From: an uncultured Lachnospiraceae bacterium
Lineage (GTDB): Bacteria; Bacillota; Clostridia; Lachnospirales; Lachnospiraceae
Direction: 5' to 3'
DNA length: 5,016 bases
Assembly (NCBI GenBank): GCA_934418055.1
Contig: CAKRWX010000202.1
Location: 1 to 5,016, forward strand
This document shows, piece after piece, positions 1-5,016 of the stretch. Both the position numbers and the translations under genes were made by a program. The first letter of the stretch is position 1, and every line of letters starts with the position of its first letter. A model generated the notes under the pieces. That model was not told the DNA's origin. It did no database searches and saw nothing but the letters and a program-made list of their open reading frames with translations.

Positions 1-6
1 CCAATC

Positions 7-35
7 TTCCCAAATGAAAATTCCGCCGCTATAAT
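7..35 (+). promoter_or_regulatory. Sigma-A-type promoter of the membrane-protein gene
   Basis: A perfect -10 box TATAAT lies at 30-35, with a 4/6 -35 box TTCCCA at 7-12 and an exact 17-bp spacer. Transcription would start near 42, giving a leader of about 38 nt before the ATG at 80. This placement matters because the in-frame ATG at 38 lies between the -10 box and the predicted transcription start, so it would not be in the mRNA. The assignment rests on consensus matching only. Confidence 0.68.
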
Positions 36-64
36 AAATGGCATCTGGAATGAATCTGGAGAAG

Positions 65-73
65 AAAGGGGAG
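65..73 (+). promoter_or_regulatory. Ribosome binding site that sets the start of the first gene
   Basis: The purine run AAAGGGGAG lies 6 nt before the ATG at 80 and 9 nt before the ATG at 83. No comparable Shine-Dalgarno sequence precedes the in-frame ATGs at 38 or 50. The start is therefore placed at 80, with 83 as a close alternative that differs by one Met. Confidence 0.75.
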
Positions 74-79
74 CTTTTT

Positions 80-1186
80 ATGATGCTGGAATTTTTAGAA
101 ACAGGAAAAGCATTGTACGTTCTGACGGCTGTCTGCATTCTTGGACTTTTAAGCAGACTGACAGCCCGTAACCTTTACAAAAGACTGATTCGTGAAACTG
201 ATAACATGACTCTTACCAAGAACCGCTGTCTGCGGGATCTGAAACAGAAAGCCGAAAATACATACCGTCTGAATCTTGGAATCCACAATACAAAAGCATA
301 TCTGGAAAAGCAGCTGGCTGGCTATCGTTTTATGGGCTTTACCTTAAATGGATGGGGTAACCTGGCATCCCAGCTGACCGTTCTCTGCTTCCTGTTGGGA
401 GGAAGCGCGGCCTTTGGGGCTTATTGGTATCGCTGCGACAGCTACTATATTGTTCTGTATGGAACTGTCGGCCTGCTCAGCGGCCTTTTGACCTTGTTTC
501 TGGACTGCGGTATTAATCTGGCGGAACGGAAAAACCAGTTACTGAATGGCTTGCAGGATTATTTAGAAAATTCTCTATTTAACCGCCTGGCCCGTGAGAC
601 CGCTTCTGCGTCAGAGGAGGATTACCGGGGCGTCAGGGGTGGACAGGACAGCCGAAGTGGAAGTCTCCGGGGCGCTGCTATGAAAAATAGTAATATCCGT
701 GACTTAAATGTCCGGGATTTGAATATCCGCGACCTGCGAAGTCGTGATGCGGACGATGATGGAACTGATCACACGGTTTCTGTAAAGGAAATCAATGGGA
801 AAAAAGGATCCCGTTTTTTAAGAAAATCCAAGGCGGACATAACAGAGTCCCAGGCCTCGGAAGAGCGGAAAACTGTGGCCAGAGATCCGAAAGGCCGTTT
901 TACCAGCCTTGGAAACCGTGGAAATGCGGAAACAGAGCCGGGCCGGAATGTCCAGGAAACTGTGATGTCCGGTGGAGAACGTGCTGGAGACAGTTCGGCC
1001 GGCCGCCAGGGCCAGAATCCGGGTGGTCAGGAACCAGTGCGGCGGGATGTGGATTATCTCAAACATAGCTTAGAGCAGATTGCTGCCAGCAGAGAGCGGA
1101 GTCGCGGTGAAAATGACTGGATCCGGGATCTGTCACCGGATGAGCTGGAACTGGTGGGAGAGATTTTAAAGCAATATCTGGCATAG
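80..1186 (+). CDS. Three-helix membrane protein with a long charged cytoplasmic tail, function unknown
   Basis: The product is 368 aa and I do not recognise a named family. Hydrophobic helices lie at about residues 9-27, 95-117 and 121-146. The stretch 28-94 is rich in Lys/Arg and looks helical, so by the positive-inside rule the N-terminus is outside, while residues 28-94 and everything after 146 are cytoplasmic. Residues about 175-320 are Gly/Ser/Arg/Asp/Glu-rich and probably disordered. They include three near-identical pentads (N-[IV]-R-D-L) at 205-219. The C-terminal 45 residues (about 322-368) look helical again and end in an amphipathic segment, SPDELELVGEILKQYLA. The [ILV]RDL motif also occurs at 51-54 and 348-351. 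The ATG at 80 is preferred over 38 because of the ribosome site and the promoter overlap. No terminator is evident before pgi, so some readthrough is possible, but pgi has its own promoter. The layout suggests a membrane-anchored scaffold or regulator; that is inference only. Confidence 0.82.
   Translation: MMLEFLETGKALYVLTAVCILGLLSRLTARNLYKRLIRETDNMTLTKNRCLRDLKQKAENTYRLNLGIHNTKAYLEKQLAGYRFMGFTLNGWGNLASQLTVLCFLLGGSAAFGAYWYRCDSYYIVLYGTVGLLSGLLTLFLDCGINLAERKNQLLNGLQDYLENSLFNRLARETASASEEDYRGVRGGQDSRSGSLRGAAMKNSNIRDLNVRDLNIRDLRSRDADDDGTDHTVSVKEINGKKGSRFLRKSKADITESQASEERKTVARDPKGRFTSLGNRGNAETEPGRNVQETVMSGGERAGDSSAGRQGQNPGGQEPVRRDVDYLKHSLEQIAASRERSRGENDWIRDLSPDELELVGEILKQYLA
692..736 (+). repeat. 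Three tandem 15-bp units encoding N-[IV]-R-D-L
   Basis: Units at 692-706, 707-721 and 722-736 encode NIRDL, NVRDL and NIRDL, followed by a degenerate fourth unit (RSRD, 737-748). The units differ mostly at synonymous positions: Arg is cgt/cgg/cgc, Asp gac/gat/gac, Leu tta/ttg/ctg. The similarity is therefore stronger in protein than in DNA. That argues against a very recent slippage duplication and hints at retained peptide function, though three copies are few. Confidence 0.7.
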
Positions 1187-1299
1187 GCGTTAAGAGGCCA
1201 TGATGCTGAAAATGAGCGAATCGCCTTACCCCATAAGACGGCACAGAAAAACAGGCGGTCAGAACACACGTGATCGTGCATATTTTAACAAATAAGGGA

Positions 1300-1328
1300 T
1301 CGCAAACCAGACAAATCTGTGCTATACT
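1300..1328 (+). promoter_or_regulatory. Probable pgi promoter with extended -10
   Basis: TATACT at 1323-1328 is preceded by TG one base upstream (1320-1321), giving an extended -10 element (TGnTATACT). The -35 region at 17-bp spacing is weak: TCGCAA at 1300-1305, a 3/6 match. An extended -10 commonly compensates for a poor -35. Transcription would start near 1335 and leave a leader of about 52 nt. The rest of the 1187-1386 gap shows only short imperfect hairpins, no clear terminator and no convincing small gene. Confidence 0.55.
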
Positions 1329-1370
1329 AAACCTAAGGCTTTGTGGCAATTACCGCAGAAACTATATGAT

Positions 1371-1377
1371 AAAGGAG
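1371..1377 (+). promoter_or_regulatory. Ribosome binding site of pgi
   Basis: AAAGGAG ends 9 nt before the ATG at 1387 but only 3 nt before the in-frame ATG at 1381. Spacing therefore favours 1387, which also gives the N-terminus [10 protein letters not shown] expected for this family. The open frame reaches back to an ATG at 1270, but that codon lies upstream of the predicted promoter and has no ribosome site. Confidence 0.8.
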
Positions 1378-1386
1378 AATATGATT

Positions 1387-2736
1387 ATGGGAAAAGAAGT
1401 TACATTTGATTATTCCAAAACTGCTGGATTTATTTCCGCAGACGAAGTGAAAAATATGAAGGCTGGTGTGGAGTGCGCCAAAGAGGTGCTGACCTCCAGA
1501 ACCGGAGCAGGCAACGATTTCCTGGGATGGATCGACCTTCCAGTGGATTATGACAAAGAAGAGTTTGCCCGCATCAAAAAGGCAGCAGCAAAGATCCAGT
1601 CTGATTCCGATGTGCTGTTAGTCATCGGTATCGGCGGTTCCTATCTGGGTGCCAGAGCAGCCATCGAGTTTCTGACCCATAGTTTCTATAATGTATTAGA
1701 CAAAGGCACAAGAAAGACCCCACAGATCTTCTTCGTGGGCAACAGCATCAGCAGCAAATACATCAAGGACCTGCAGGATGTGGTGAGAGGCAAAGATTTC
1801 TCCATCAATATCATTTCCAAGTCCGGTACCACAACGGAGCCAGCCATCGCATTCCGTGTATTCAAGGAGATGCTGGTTGAGAAATATGGCAAAGAAGAGG
1901 CTAACAAGCGTATCTACGCAACCACTGACAAGGCGAAGGGCGCATTAAAGAACCTGGCAAATCAGGAAGGTTACGAGAGCTTCGTGGTTCCGGATGATGT
2001 AGGAGGACGTTTCTCTGTATTAACCGCAGTAGGTCTTCTGCCGATCGCAGTCAGCGGCGCAGACATTGACAAGCTGATGGAGGGCGCAGCTTCCGGAAGA
2101 AAGAAAGCCCTGGAGACTCCATATGAGGAGAACCCGGCACTTCTGTATGCAGCAATCCGCAACATTTTATTAAGAAAAGGCAAACACGTGGAGATCGTGG
2201 CAAACTATGAGCCAAGCCTTCACTATGTATCTGAGTGGTGGAAACAGTTATTCGGTGAGAGCGAGGGCAAAGACCAGAAGGGTATCTTCCCGGCTGCTGT
2301 AGATCTGACTACCGATCTGCACTCCATGGGCCAGTTCATCCAGGACGGCGCACGGATCATGTTCGAGACTGTGATCAATGTAGAAGAGTCTCCAGAAGAA
2401 GTGGTTCTGAAAGAGGAAGAGGTTGATACCGACGGTATGAACTATCTGGCTGGCAAGAATGTAGACTTTGTCAACAAGAGCGCTATGAACGGAACCATTC
2501 TGGCACACACTGACGGCCAGGTACCAAACCTGAAAGTCAATGTTCCGGAGCAGAACGAGTTCTACTTAGGCGAACTGTTCTATTTCTTCGAGTTTGCTTG
2601 CGGTGTCAGCGGTTATCTGCTGGGTGTGAACCCATTCAACCAGCCAGGTGTTGAGAGCTATAAGAGAAATATGTTCGCTCTTCTTGGCAAACCTGGCTAT
2701 GAGAAAGAGCGCGAGGAGTTAATGAAGAGACTGTAA
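1387..2736 (+). CDS. pgi: Glucose-6-phosphate isomerase
   Basis: This cytoplasmic enzyme interconverts glucose-6-phosphate and fructose-6-phosphate in glycolysis and gluconeogenesis. The 449-aa product matches the short Firmicutes form (about 450 aa), so the gene is full length. Visible landmarks are the sugar-phosphate-binding SIS-type segment [12 protein letters not shown] (about 79-90), SKSGTTTEP (144-152), the first family signature [11 protein letters not shown] (204-214) and the second, [18 protein letters not shown] (409-426). By homology with the Bacillus-type enzymes the catalytic residues are Glu291 (in GESEGK), His312 (in DLHSMGQ) and Lys426; all are present. Codon choice looks more biased and uniform than in the neighbours, as expected for a highly expressed housekeeping gene. 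It appears to be transcribed from its own promoter at 1300-1328 and ends at the strong terminator 2759-2793, so it is probably largely monocistronic. I see no truncation or frameshift. Confidence 0.98.
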   Translation: MGKEVTFDYSKTAGFISADEVKNMKAGVECAKEVLTSRTGAGNDFLGWIDLPVDYDKEEFARIKKAAAKIQSDSDVLLVIGIGGSYLGARAAIEFLTHSFYNVLDKGTRKTPQIFFVGNSISSKYIKDLQDVVRGKDFSINIISKSGTTTEPAIAFRVFKEMLVEKYGKEEANKRIYATTDKAKGALKNLANQEGYESFVVPDDVGGRFSVLTAVGLLPIAVSGADIDKLMEGAASGRKKALETPYEENPALLYAAIRNILLRKGKHVEIVANYEPSLHYVSEWWKQLFGESEGKDQKGIFPAAVDLTTDLHSMGQFIQDGARIMFETVINVEESPEEVVLKEEEVDTDGMNYLAGKNVDFVNKSAMNGTILAHTDGQVPNLKVNVPEQNEFYLGELFYFFEFACGVSGYLLGVNPFNQPGVESYKRNMFALLGKPGYEKEREELMKRL

Positions 2737-2758
2737 GCGGCAGGCGTGGCATAAATAT

Positions 2759-2793
2759 AGGCGTTCCTTTGTTTCGAGGAACGCCTTATTTTT
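2759..2793 (+). terminator. Rho-independent terminator after pgi
   Basis: A perfect 10-bp stem (AGGCGTTCCT at 2759-2768 pairing with AGGAACGCCT at 2777-2786) closes an 8-nt loop and runs straight into TTATTTTT (2786-2793). It lies 22 bp after the pgi stop. The T-rich tract is on the plus-strand side, so it acts on pgi transcripts. The downstream permease gene begins only 28 bp later. Confidence 0.93.
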
Positions 2794-2810
2794 ACGAACA
2801 TCAGAAAAAT

Positions 2811-2816
2811 GGGGGA
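2811..2816 (+). promoter_or_regulatory. Ribosome binding site of the permease gene
   Basis: GGGGGA ends 5 nt before the ATG at 2822. It is G-rich rather than a canonical AGGAGG, but it is the only candidate, and it supports the ATG at 2822 as the start. Confidence 0.6.
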
Positions 2817-2821
2817 ACGAT

Positions 2822-3538
2822 ATGGGTTTATGGATTTTCGCGACGTTCACGTCGTACATCATTAAGGGCTTATGCGGCTTTGCCAACACCATGGTCTTTA
2901 CTGCCATGCTAAGTTTCGGTTCGGTTAACGCGAACATTTCCCCGGTGGATCTGCTGCTTGGTTACCCGGCCAATGCCATTCTGACCTGGAAAAACCGGAA
3001 AAGCCTGGATCCGAAGGTATTTATCCCGCTGTCGGTTCTGGTGCTTGCAGGAAGTATTCCTGGCTCCTTCCTATTAAAAAATGTAGATGCCAGCGCCATT
3101 AAAGTGGTGTTCGGAGTTATGATCATTGTTCTTGGCATTGAGATGTTTCTGCGGGAACGCCATCCGGGCAAGATGAAAAATTCAAAGATTGTTCTGGCAA
3201 TCATTGGCATCATTGCTGGTGTTTTATGCGGATTATTTGGCGTAGGTGCCCTGCTGGCGGCCTATGTAAGCCGCGTGACCGACAGCGGCAGCGGATTTAA
3301 GGCCAATATCAGCATGGTATTCTTGGTGGAAAGCACATTCCGCATCGGCCTCTATATTGTGCTGAAAATTCTGACCAAAGGCATTTTCCTGCAGTCTTTG
3401 GCGCTGTTCCCATTTTCCCTTCTGGGCCTGTGGGTCGGCATGAAATGCAGTTCCAAGATGGATGACCGGATCGTGAAAATGCTGATCGTGGTTCTGTTGA
3501 TCATTTCTGGTATTTCTTTGATTGTGATGAACCTGTAG
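2822..3538 (+). CDS. TauE/SafE (TSUP) family membrane permease
   Basis: The product is a 238-aa, very hydrophobic protein with about seven or eight membrane segments (roughly 5-33, 42-55, 66-87, 94-111, 122-150, 161-183, 188-207, 217-237). It shows the two-fold layout of the TSUP family. The first half carries a Gly-containing membrane motif KGLCGFANTMVF (15-26) and the second half a related one, CGLFGVGALLAAYVSR (136-151). Family members have been linked to export or uptake of sulfite, sulfonates, sulfur compounds or small organic anions. The substrate here cannot be read from the sequence, and no sulfur-metabolism gene lies nearby. The length is close to the usual ~250 aa, so it looks intact. 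The gene sits just behind the pgi terminator with no clear promoter in the 28-bp gap, so it probably depends on readthrough or a cryptic promoter. It converges on the minus-strand 88-aa gene with one base between the stops. Confidence 0.88.
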   Translation: MGLWIFATFTSYIIKGLCGFANTMVFTAMLSFGSVNANISPVDLLLGYPANAILTWKNRKSLDPKVFIPLSVLVLAGSIPGSFLLKNVDASAIKVVFGVMIIVLGIEMFLRERHPGKMKNSKIVLAIIGIIAGVLCGLFGVGALLAAYVSRVTDSGSGFKANISMVFLVESTFRIGLYIVLKILTKGIFLQSLALFPFSLLGLWVGMKCSSKMDDRIVKMLIVVLLIISGISLIVMNL

Positions 3539-3539
3539 C

Positions 3540-3806
3540 CTATTCTTCGATAATTTGGATTTCAAGATAATCAAATTCGATATGTTCAATAAACTGATCC
3601 TGTCCAAAACGGGTCTTGGCGTGAAGCTGGAAATCGTGGATGTTGGAGTCCAGCCAGATCGGTTTGCTTAAATCGAATTCATAGCAGATGTCATCGAGAG
3701 ACTGAAATACCATCTGGGTCCGGGAAAGACTGTAATCGCTGATGCAGATGGTGGTGTCCTTGATCAGATGGTTGTCTTTGATGATTTTTCCCCACATACG
3801 GAACAT
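3540..3806 (-). CDS. Small acidic conserved-type protein (88 aa), function unknown
   Basis: The product is a soluble 88-aa protein beginning MFRMWGKIIKDN and ending FDYLEIQIIEE, with no signal peptide or membrane segment. The start at 3806 is set by a perfect AGGAGG (minus strand, 3814-3819) 7 nt upstream. The frame extends nine codons further to 3833, but that ATG has no ribosome site and would place the AGGAGG inside the coding region. Trp5, Trp51 (in KPIWLDSN) and several aromatic residues (CYEFD, FDYLE), together with a mixed alpha/beta pattern, suggest a small folded domain rather than a random frame. From memory it resembles small hypothetical proteins of Lachnospiraceae and other Clostridia, but I cannot verify this here. 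It has its own strong promoter (3869-3897), arranged divergently with the coiled-coil gene at 3968. The stop TAG (3540-3542) lies one base from the permease stop. Confidence 0.85.
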   Translation of the reverse strand: MFRMWGKIIKDNHLIKDTTICISDYSLSRTQMVFQSLDDICYEFDLSKPIWLDSNIHDFQLHAKTRFGQDQFIEHIEFDYLEIQIIEE

Positions 3807-3813
3807 AAATGAA

Positions 3814-3819
3814 CCTCCT
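3814..3819 (-). promoter_or_regulatory. Consensus ribosome binding site of the 88-aa gene
   Basis: On the minus strand this reads AGGAGG, 7 nt before the ATG at 3806. It is the main evidence that this minus-strand frame is a real gene and that translation starts at 3806 rather than 3833. Confidence 0.88.
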
Positions 3820-3868
3820 AAAACAGCTGTCATCTGTGACGTTCATGATGGCAGCGAAATCTTCTCAT

Positions 3869-3897
3869 AGTATATCGGACATTGGGGAAAATGTAAA
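3869..3897 (-). promoter_or_regulatory. Promoter of the 88-aa gene
   Basis: On the minus strand, TTTACA (3892-3897) and TATACT (3869-3874) match the -35 and -10 consensus 5/6 each, with an exact 17-bp spacer. The predicted transcription start is near 3862, leaving a leader of about 55 nt. The leader contains the 8-bp palindrome ACAGCTGT (3822-3829) and only weak hairpins. Confidence 0.8.
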
Positions 3898-3905
3898 TGA
3901 CTTCC

Positions 3906-3934
3906 TTGTAATGCCGATGAAGTCGCGCTATAAT
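3906..3934 (+). promoter_or_regulatory. Promoter of the coiled-coil membrane-protein gene
   Basis: TTGTAA (3906-3911) and a perfect TATAAT (3929-3934) are separated by exactly 17 bp. Transcription would begin near 3941, giving a leader of about 27 nt before the ATG at 3968. The -10 context GCTATAATAAA is the same as at the window's first promoter (29-39). The promoter is back-to-back with that of the 88-aa gene, with 8 bp between the two -35 boxes. Confidence 0.8.
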
Positions 3935-3950
3935 AAAATGAGACCTTGCG

Positions 3951-3957
3951 AAGGAGG
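3951..3957 (+). promoter_or_regulatory. Ribosome binding site that decides the start at 3968
   Basis: AAGGAGG ends 10 nt before the ATG at 3968 and only 3 nt before an out-of-frame ATG at 3961. The 3961 frame closes after 47 codons at 4104, whereas the 3968 frame stays open to the window end. Start selection is therefore assigned to 3968. Confidence 0.78.
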
Positions 3958-3967
3958 AAAATGGCTG

Positions 3968-5016
3968 ATGGACGTCATTACAGACTACGGAACATTTTTG
4001 AGAGAAGCCAAAACGGCAGTTTTAGAACTTCGGGATATGGAGCAGCAGGAACAGCAGCTTTTAAAACGGTTAAAACAAGATCAGAAGCAGCTGGAAATGG
4101 ATAAAAAAGAAGTGGAAGACCAGATCAGCCAGACCACGAAAAAACGTCTGGGTGAGATCACAGCCAGCTATGATAAGGAACTGAGCAAGGGACAGGATCA
4201 GTTAAAAAAAGCCCGGAGTAAGCGGGAAAAGGCGAAAAACCAGGGCGTGAAGGAGCGGATCATTGACGAAACATCAGATCTGCGGGACGACAACCGGAGA
4301 ATCCGCCTTCAGATCAAGACCATTTTCCAGCAGAACCATGTGCCGGGGATCTGTGATACGAATTTCTATTATGCCTTGTATTTTCCAAGACATTTTGGAG
4401 AGATTCTGAAGCTGCTGGCGGCCATTGTGCTGGTATTTCTGCTTCTTCCTTATGGAATTTACTGGCTGTTAAAAAAGCCCAATGTGATTTATCTGGTGGG
4501 TATTTATTTTGCGTTTATCCTGGTGTTTGGCGGTGCTTATGTGCTTCTGGGCAATAAAACCAGGGACCGGTATGGAAAGGTTCTGAAAGAAGGACGGTTT
4601 CTGCGGGACGAGATCCATGCTAACACCCGCAAGATCAAGGTGATCACCCGCAACATCCGCCGGGACCGCAATGAGACCATTTACGATCTTCAGAAATATG
4701 ATGACGAGATCGCCCAGATCGAGCAGGATCTGTCGCAGACAGTATCGAAGAAAAAAGAGGCGCTGAACGCCTTTGAGACAGTCACGAAAAATATCATTGC
4801 CGATGAGATTCACGCAGGAACCCAGGAGAAGATCGCGGGACTGGCAGTGAAGTGTACCGATGAGGAACGGGAACTTTCGGAATTGCAGGCCGCTTTGAAG
4901 CAGAGAAATCTCTTTATTACGGACCATTATGGAACGTATTTGTCCAGAGAATTCCTGGAACCGGACAAATTAGACGCATTGGCACGGATCATGACCAATG
5001 GCACCGCCGCCAATTT
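3968..5016 (+). CDS. Coiled-coil / two-helix membrane hairpin / coiled-coil protein, 3' end missing
   Basis: The frame is open from 3968 to the window edge (349 full codons), so the gene is partial and its length is unknown. I do not recognise the family. Residues about 15-120 are Gln/Glu/Lys/Arg-rich with heptad-like Leu/Ile spacing and few helix breakers, which suggests a coiled coil. A short Tyr/Phe-rich linker follows (NFYYALYFPRHFGE, about 132-145). Two membrane helices come next, at about 146-168 and 173-195, separated by a very short KKPN turn. A second charged helical region runs from about 198 to 318. The helical hairpin places both ends on the same side, most likely the cytoplasm, since both flanks are rich in Lys/Arg. 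There is no signal peptide and no nucleotide-binding motif in the visible part. It has its own promoter and ribosome site and is divergent from the 88-aa gene. A scaffold or envelope-associated structural role is a guess. Any domain after residue 349 could change the interpretation. Confidence 0.88.
   Translation, partial: MDVITDYGTFLREAKTAVLELRDMEQQEQQLLKRLKQDQKQLEMDKKEVEDQISQTTKKRLGEITASYDKELSKGQDQLKKARSKREKAKNQGVKERIIDETSDLRDDNRRIRLQIKTIFQQNHVPGICDTNFYYALYFPRHFGEILKLLAAIVLVFLLLPYGIYWLLKKPNVIYLVGIYFAFILVFGGAYVLLGNKTRDRYGKVLKEGRFLRDEIHANTRKIKVITRNIRRDRNETIYDLQKYDDEIAQIEQDLSQTVSKKKEALNAFETVTKNIIADEIHAGTQEKIAGLAVKCTDEERELSELQAALKQRNLFITDHYGTYLSREFLEPDKLDALARIMTNGTAAN

Noticed and set aside
1185..1228. 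Possible terminator after the first gene (AGGCG pairing with CGCCT)
   Set aside because: The stem is only about 5-7 bp with a bulge, the loop is about 30 nt and no T-run follows.
1054..1349. Two overlapping minus-strand frames (75 and 96 aa) around the pgi upstream gap
   Set aside because: They overlap the end of the first gene and the pgi promoter, have no Shine-Dalgarno or promoter signals that I can see, and show no recognisable protein features.
1270..1386. 39-residue N-terminal extension of pgi
   Set aside because: The ATG at 1270 is upstream of the predicted promoter and lacks a ribosome site, and the extension does not resemble the family's N-terminus.
2729..2757. Possible promoter for the permease in the AT-rich stretch after pgi
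   Set aside because: Candidate -10 and -35 boxes match only about half of the consensus with short spacing, too weak to annotate as a feature.
3233..3607. 124-aa minus-strand open frame
   Set aside because: It is antisense to the TSUP permease and overlaps the 88-aa gene in another frame. The translated sequence is His/Gln-rich and low in order, typical of a shadow frame.
3822..3829. Palindrome ACAGCTGT as an operator
   Set aside because: An 8-bp palindrome is easily found by chance, and it lies in the leader downstream of the predicted start without a second copy.
3961..4104. 47-codon plus-strand frame starting at ATG 3961
   Set aside because: Its ATG is only 3 nt from the Shine-Dalgarno core, and the frame closes early inside the longer gene. 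It could act as a leader start that interferes with 3968, but nothing supports a product.
4469..4927. 152-aa minus-strand open frame
   Set aside because: It lies wholly antisense to the coiled-coil membrane gene, which has its own promoter, ribosome site and coherent domain layout. I see no convincing start signals for the minus frame.

Overview
The window looks like ordinary chromosomal DNA from a Gram-positive Clostridia-type bacterium, most likely a Lachnospiraceae relative. Reasons: strong purine-rich Shine-Dalgarno sites (AAAGGAG, AGGAGG), sigma-A-type promoters with TATAAT/TATACT boxes and 17-bp spacers, a U-rich intrinsic terminator, middling base composition, and a short ~449-aa glucose-6-phosphate isomerase of the Bacillus/Clostridium type. 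The genus cannot be fixed from the sequence. I see no transposase, integrase, CRISPR array, tRNA or rRNA.

Layout. (1) 1-1186: a promoter, then a 368-aa three-helix membrane protein of unknown function. It has a long, charged, probably disordered cytoplasmic tail carrying a small [ILV]RDL repeat. (2) 1187-1386: a 200-bp gap holding the pgi promoter and ribosome site. (3) 1387-2736: pgi, with all catalytic residues intact, closed by a perfect 10-bp-stem terminator at 2759-2793. (4) 2822-3538: a TauE/SafE (TSUP)-type anion permease beginning 28 bp after the terminator, with no clear promoter of its own. (5) 3540-3806, minus strand: an 88-aa acidic soluble protein, convergent with the permease; one base separates the two stop codons. 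(6) 3807-3967: a compact divergent control region with two back-to-back promoters whose -35 boxes are 8 bp apart. (7) 3968 to the window end, plus strand: a long partial gene for a coiled-coil / two-helix membrane hairpin / coiled-coil protein. It runs off the edge, so it has no stop codon in the window.

Only pgi has a firm metabolic role (glucose-6-phosphate to fructose-6-phosphate). The permease is assigned at family level, and the other three proteins have no function I can name. The best leads are the divergent 88-aa/coiled-coil pair, which may be co-regulated, and the motif-bearing membrane protein upstream of pgi. I do not see a demonstrable new multi-gene system here.
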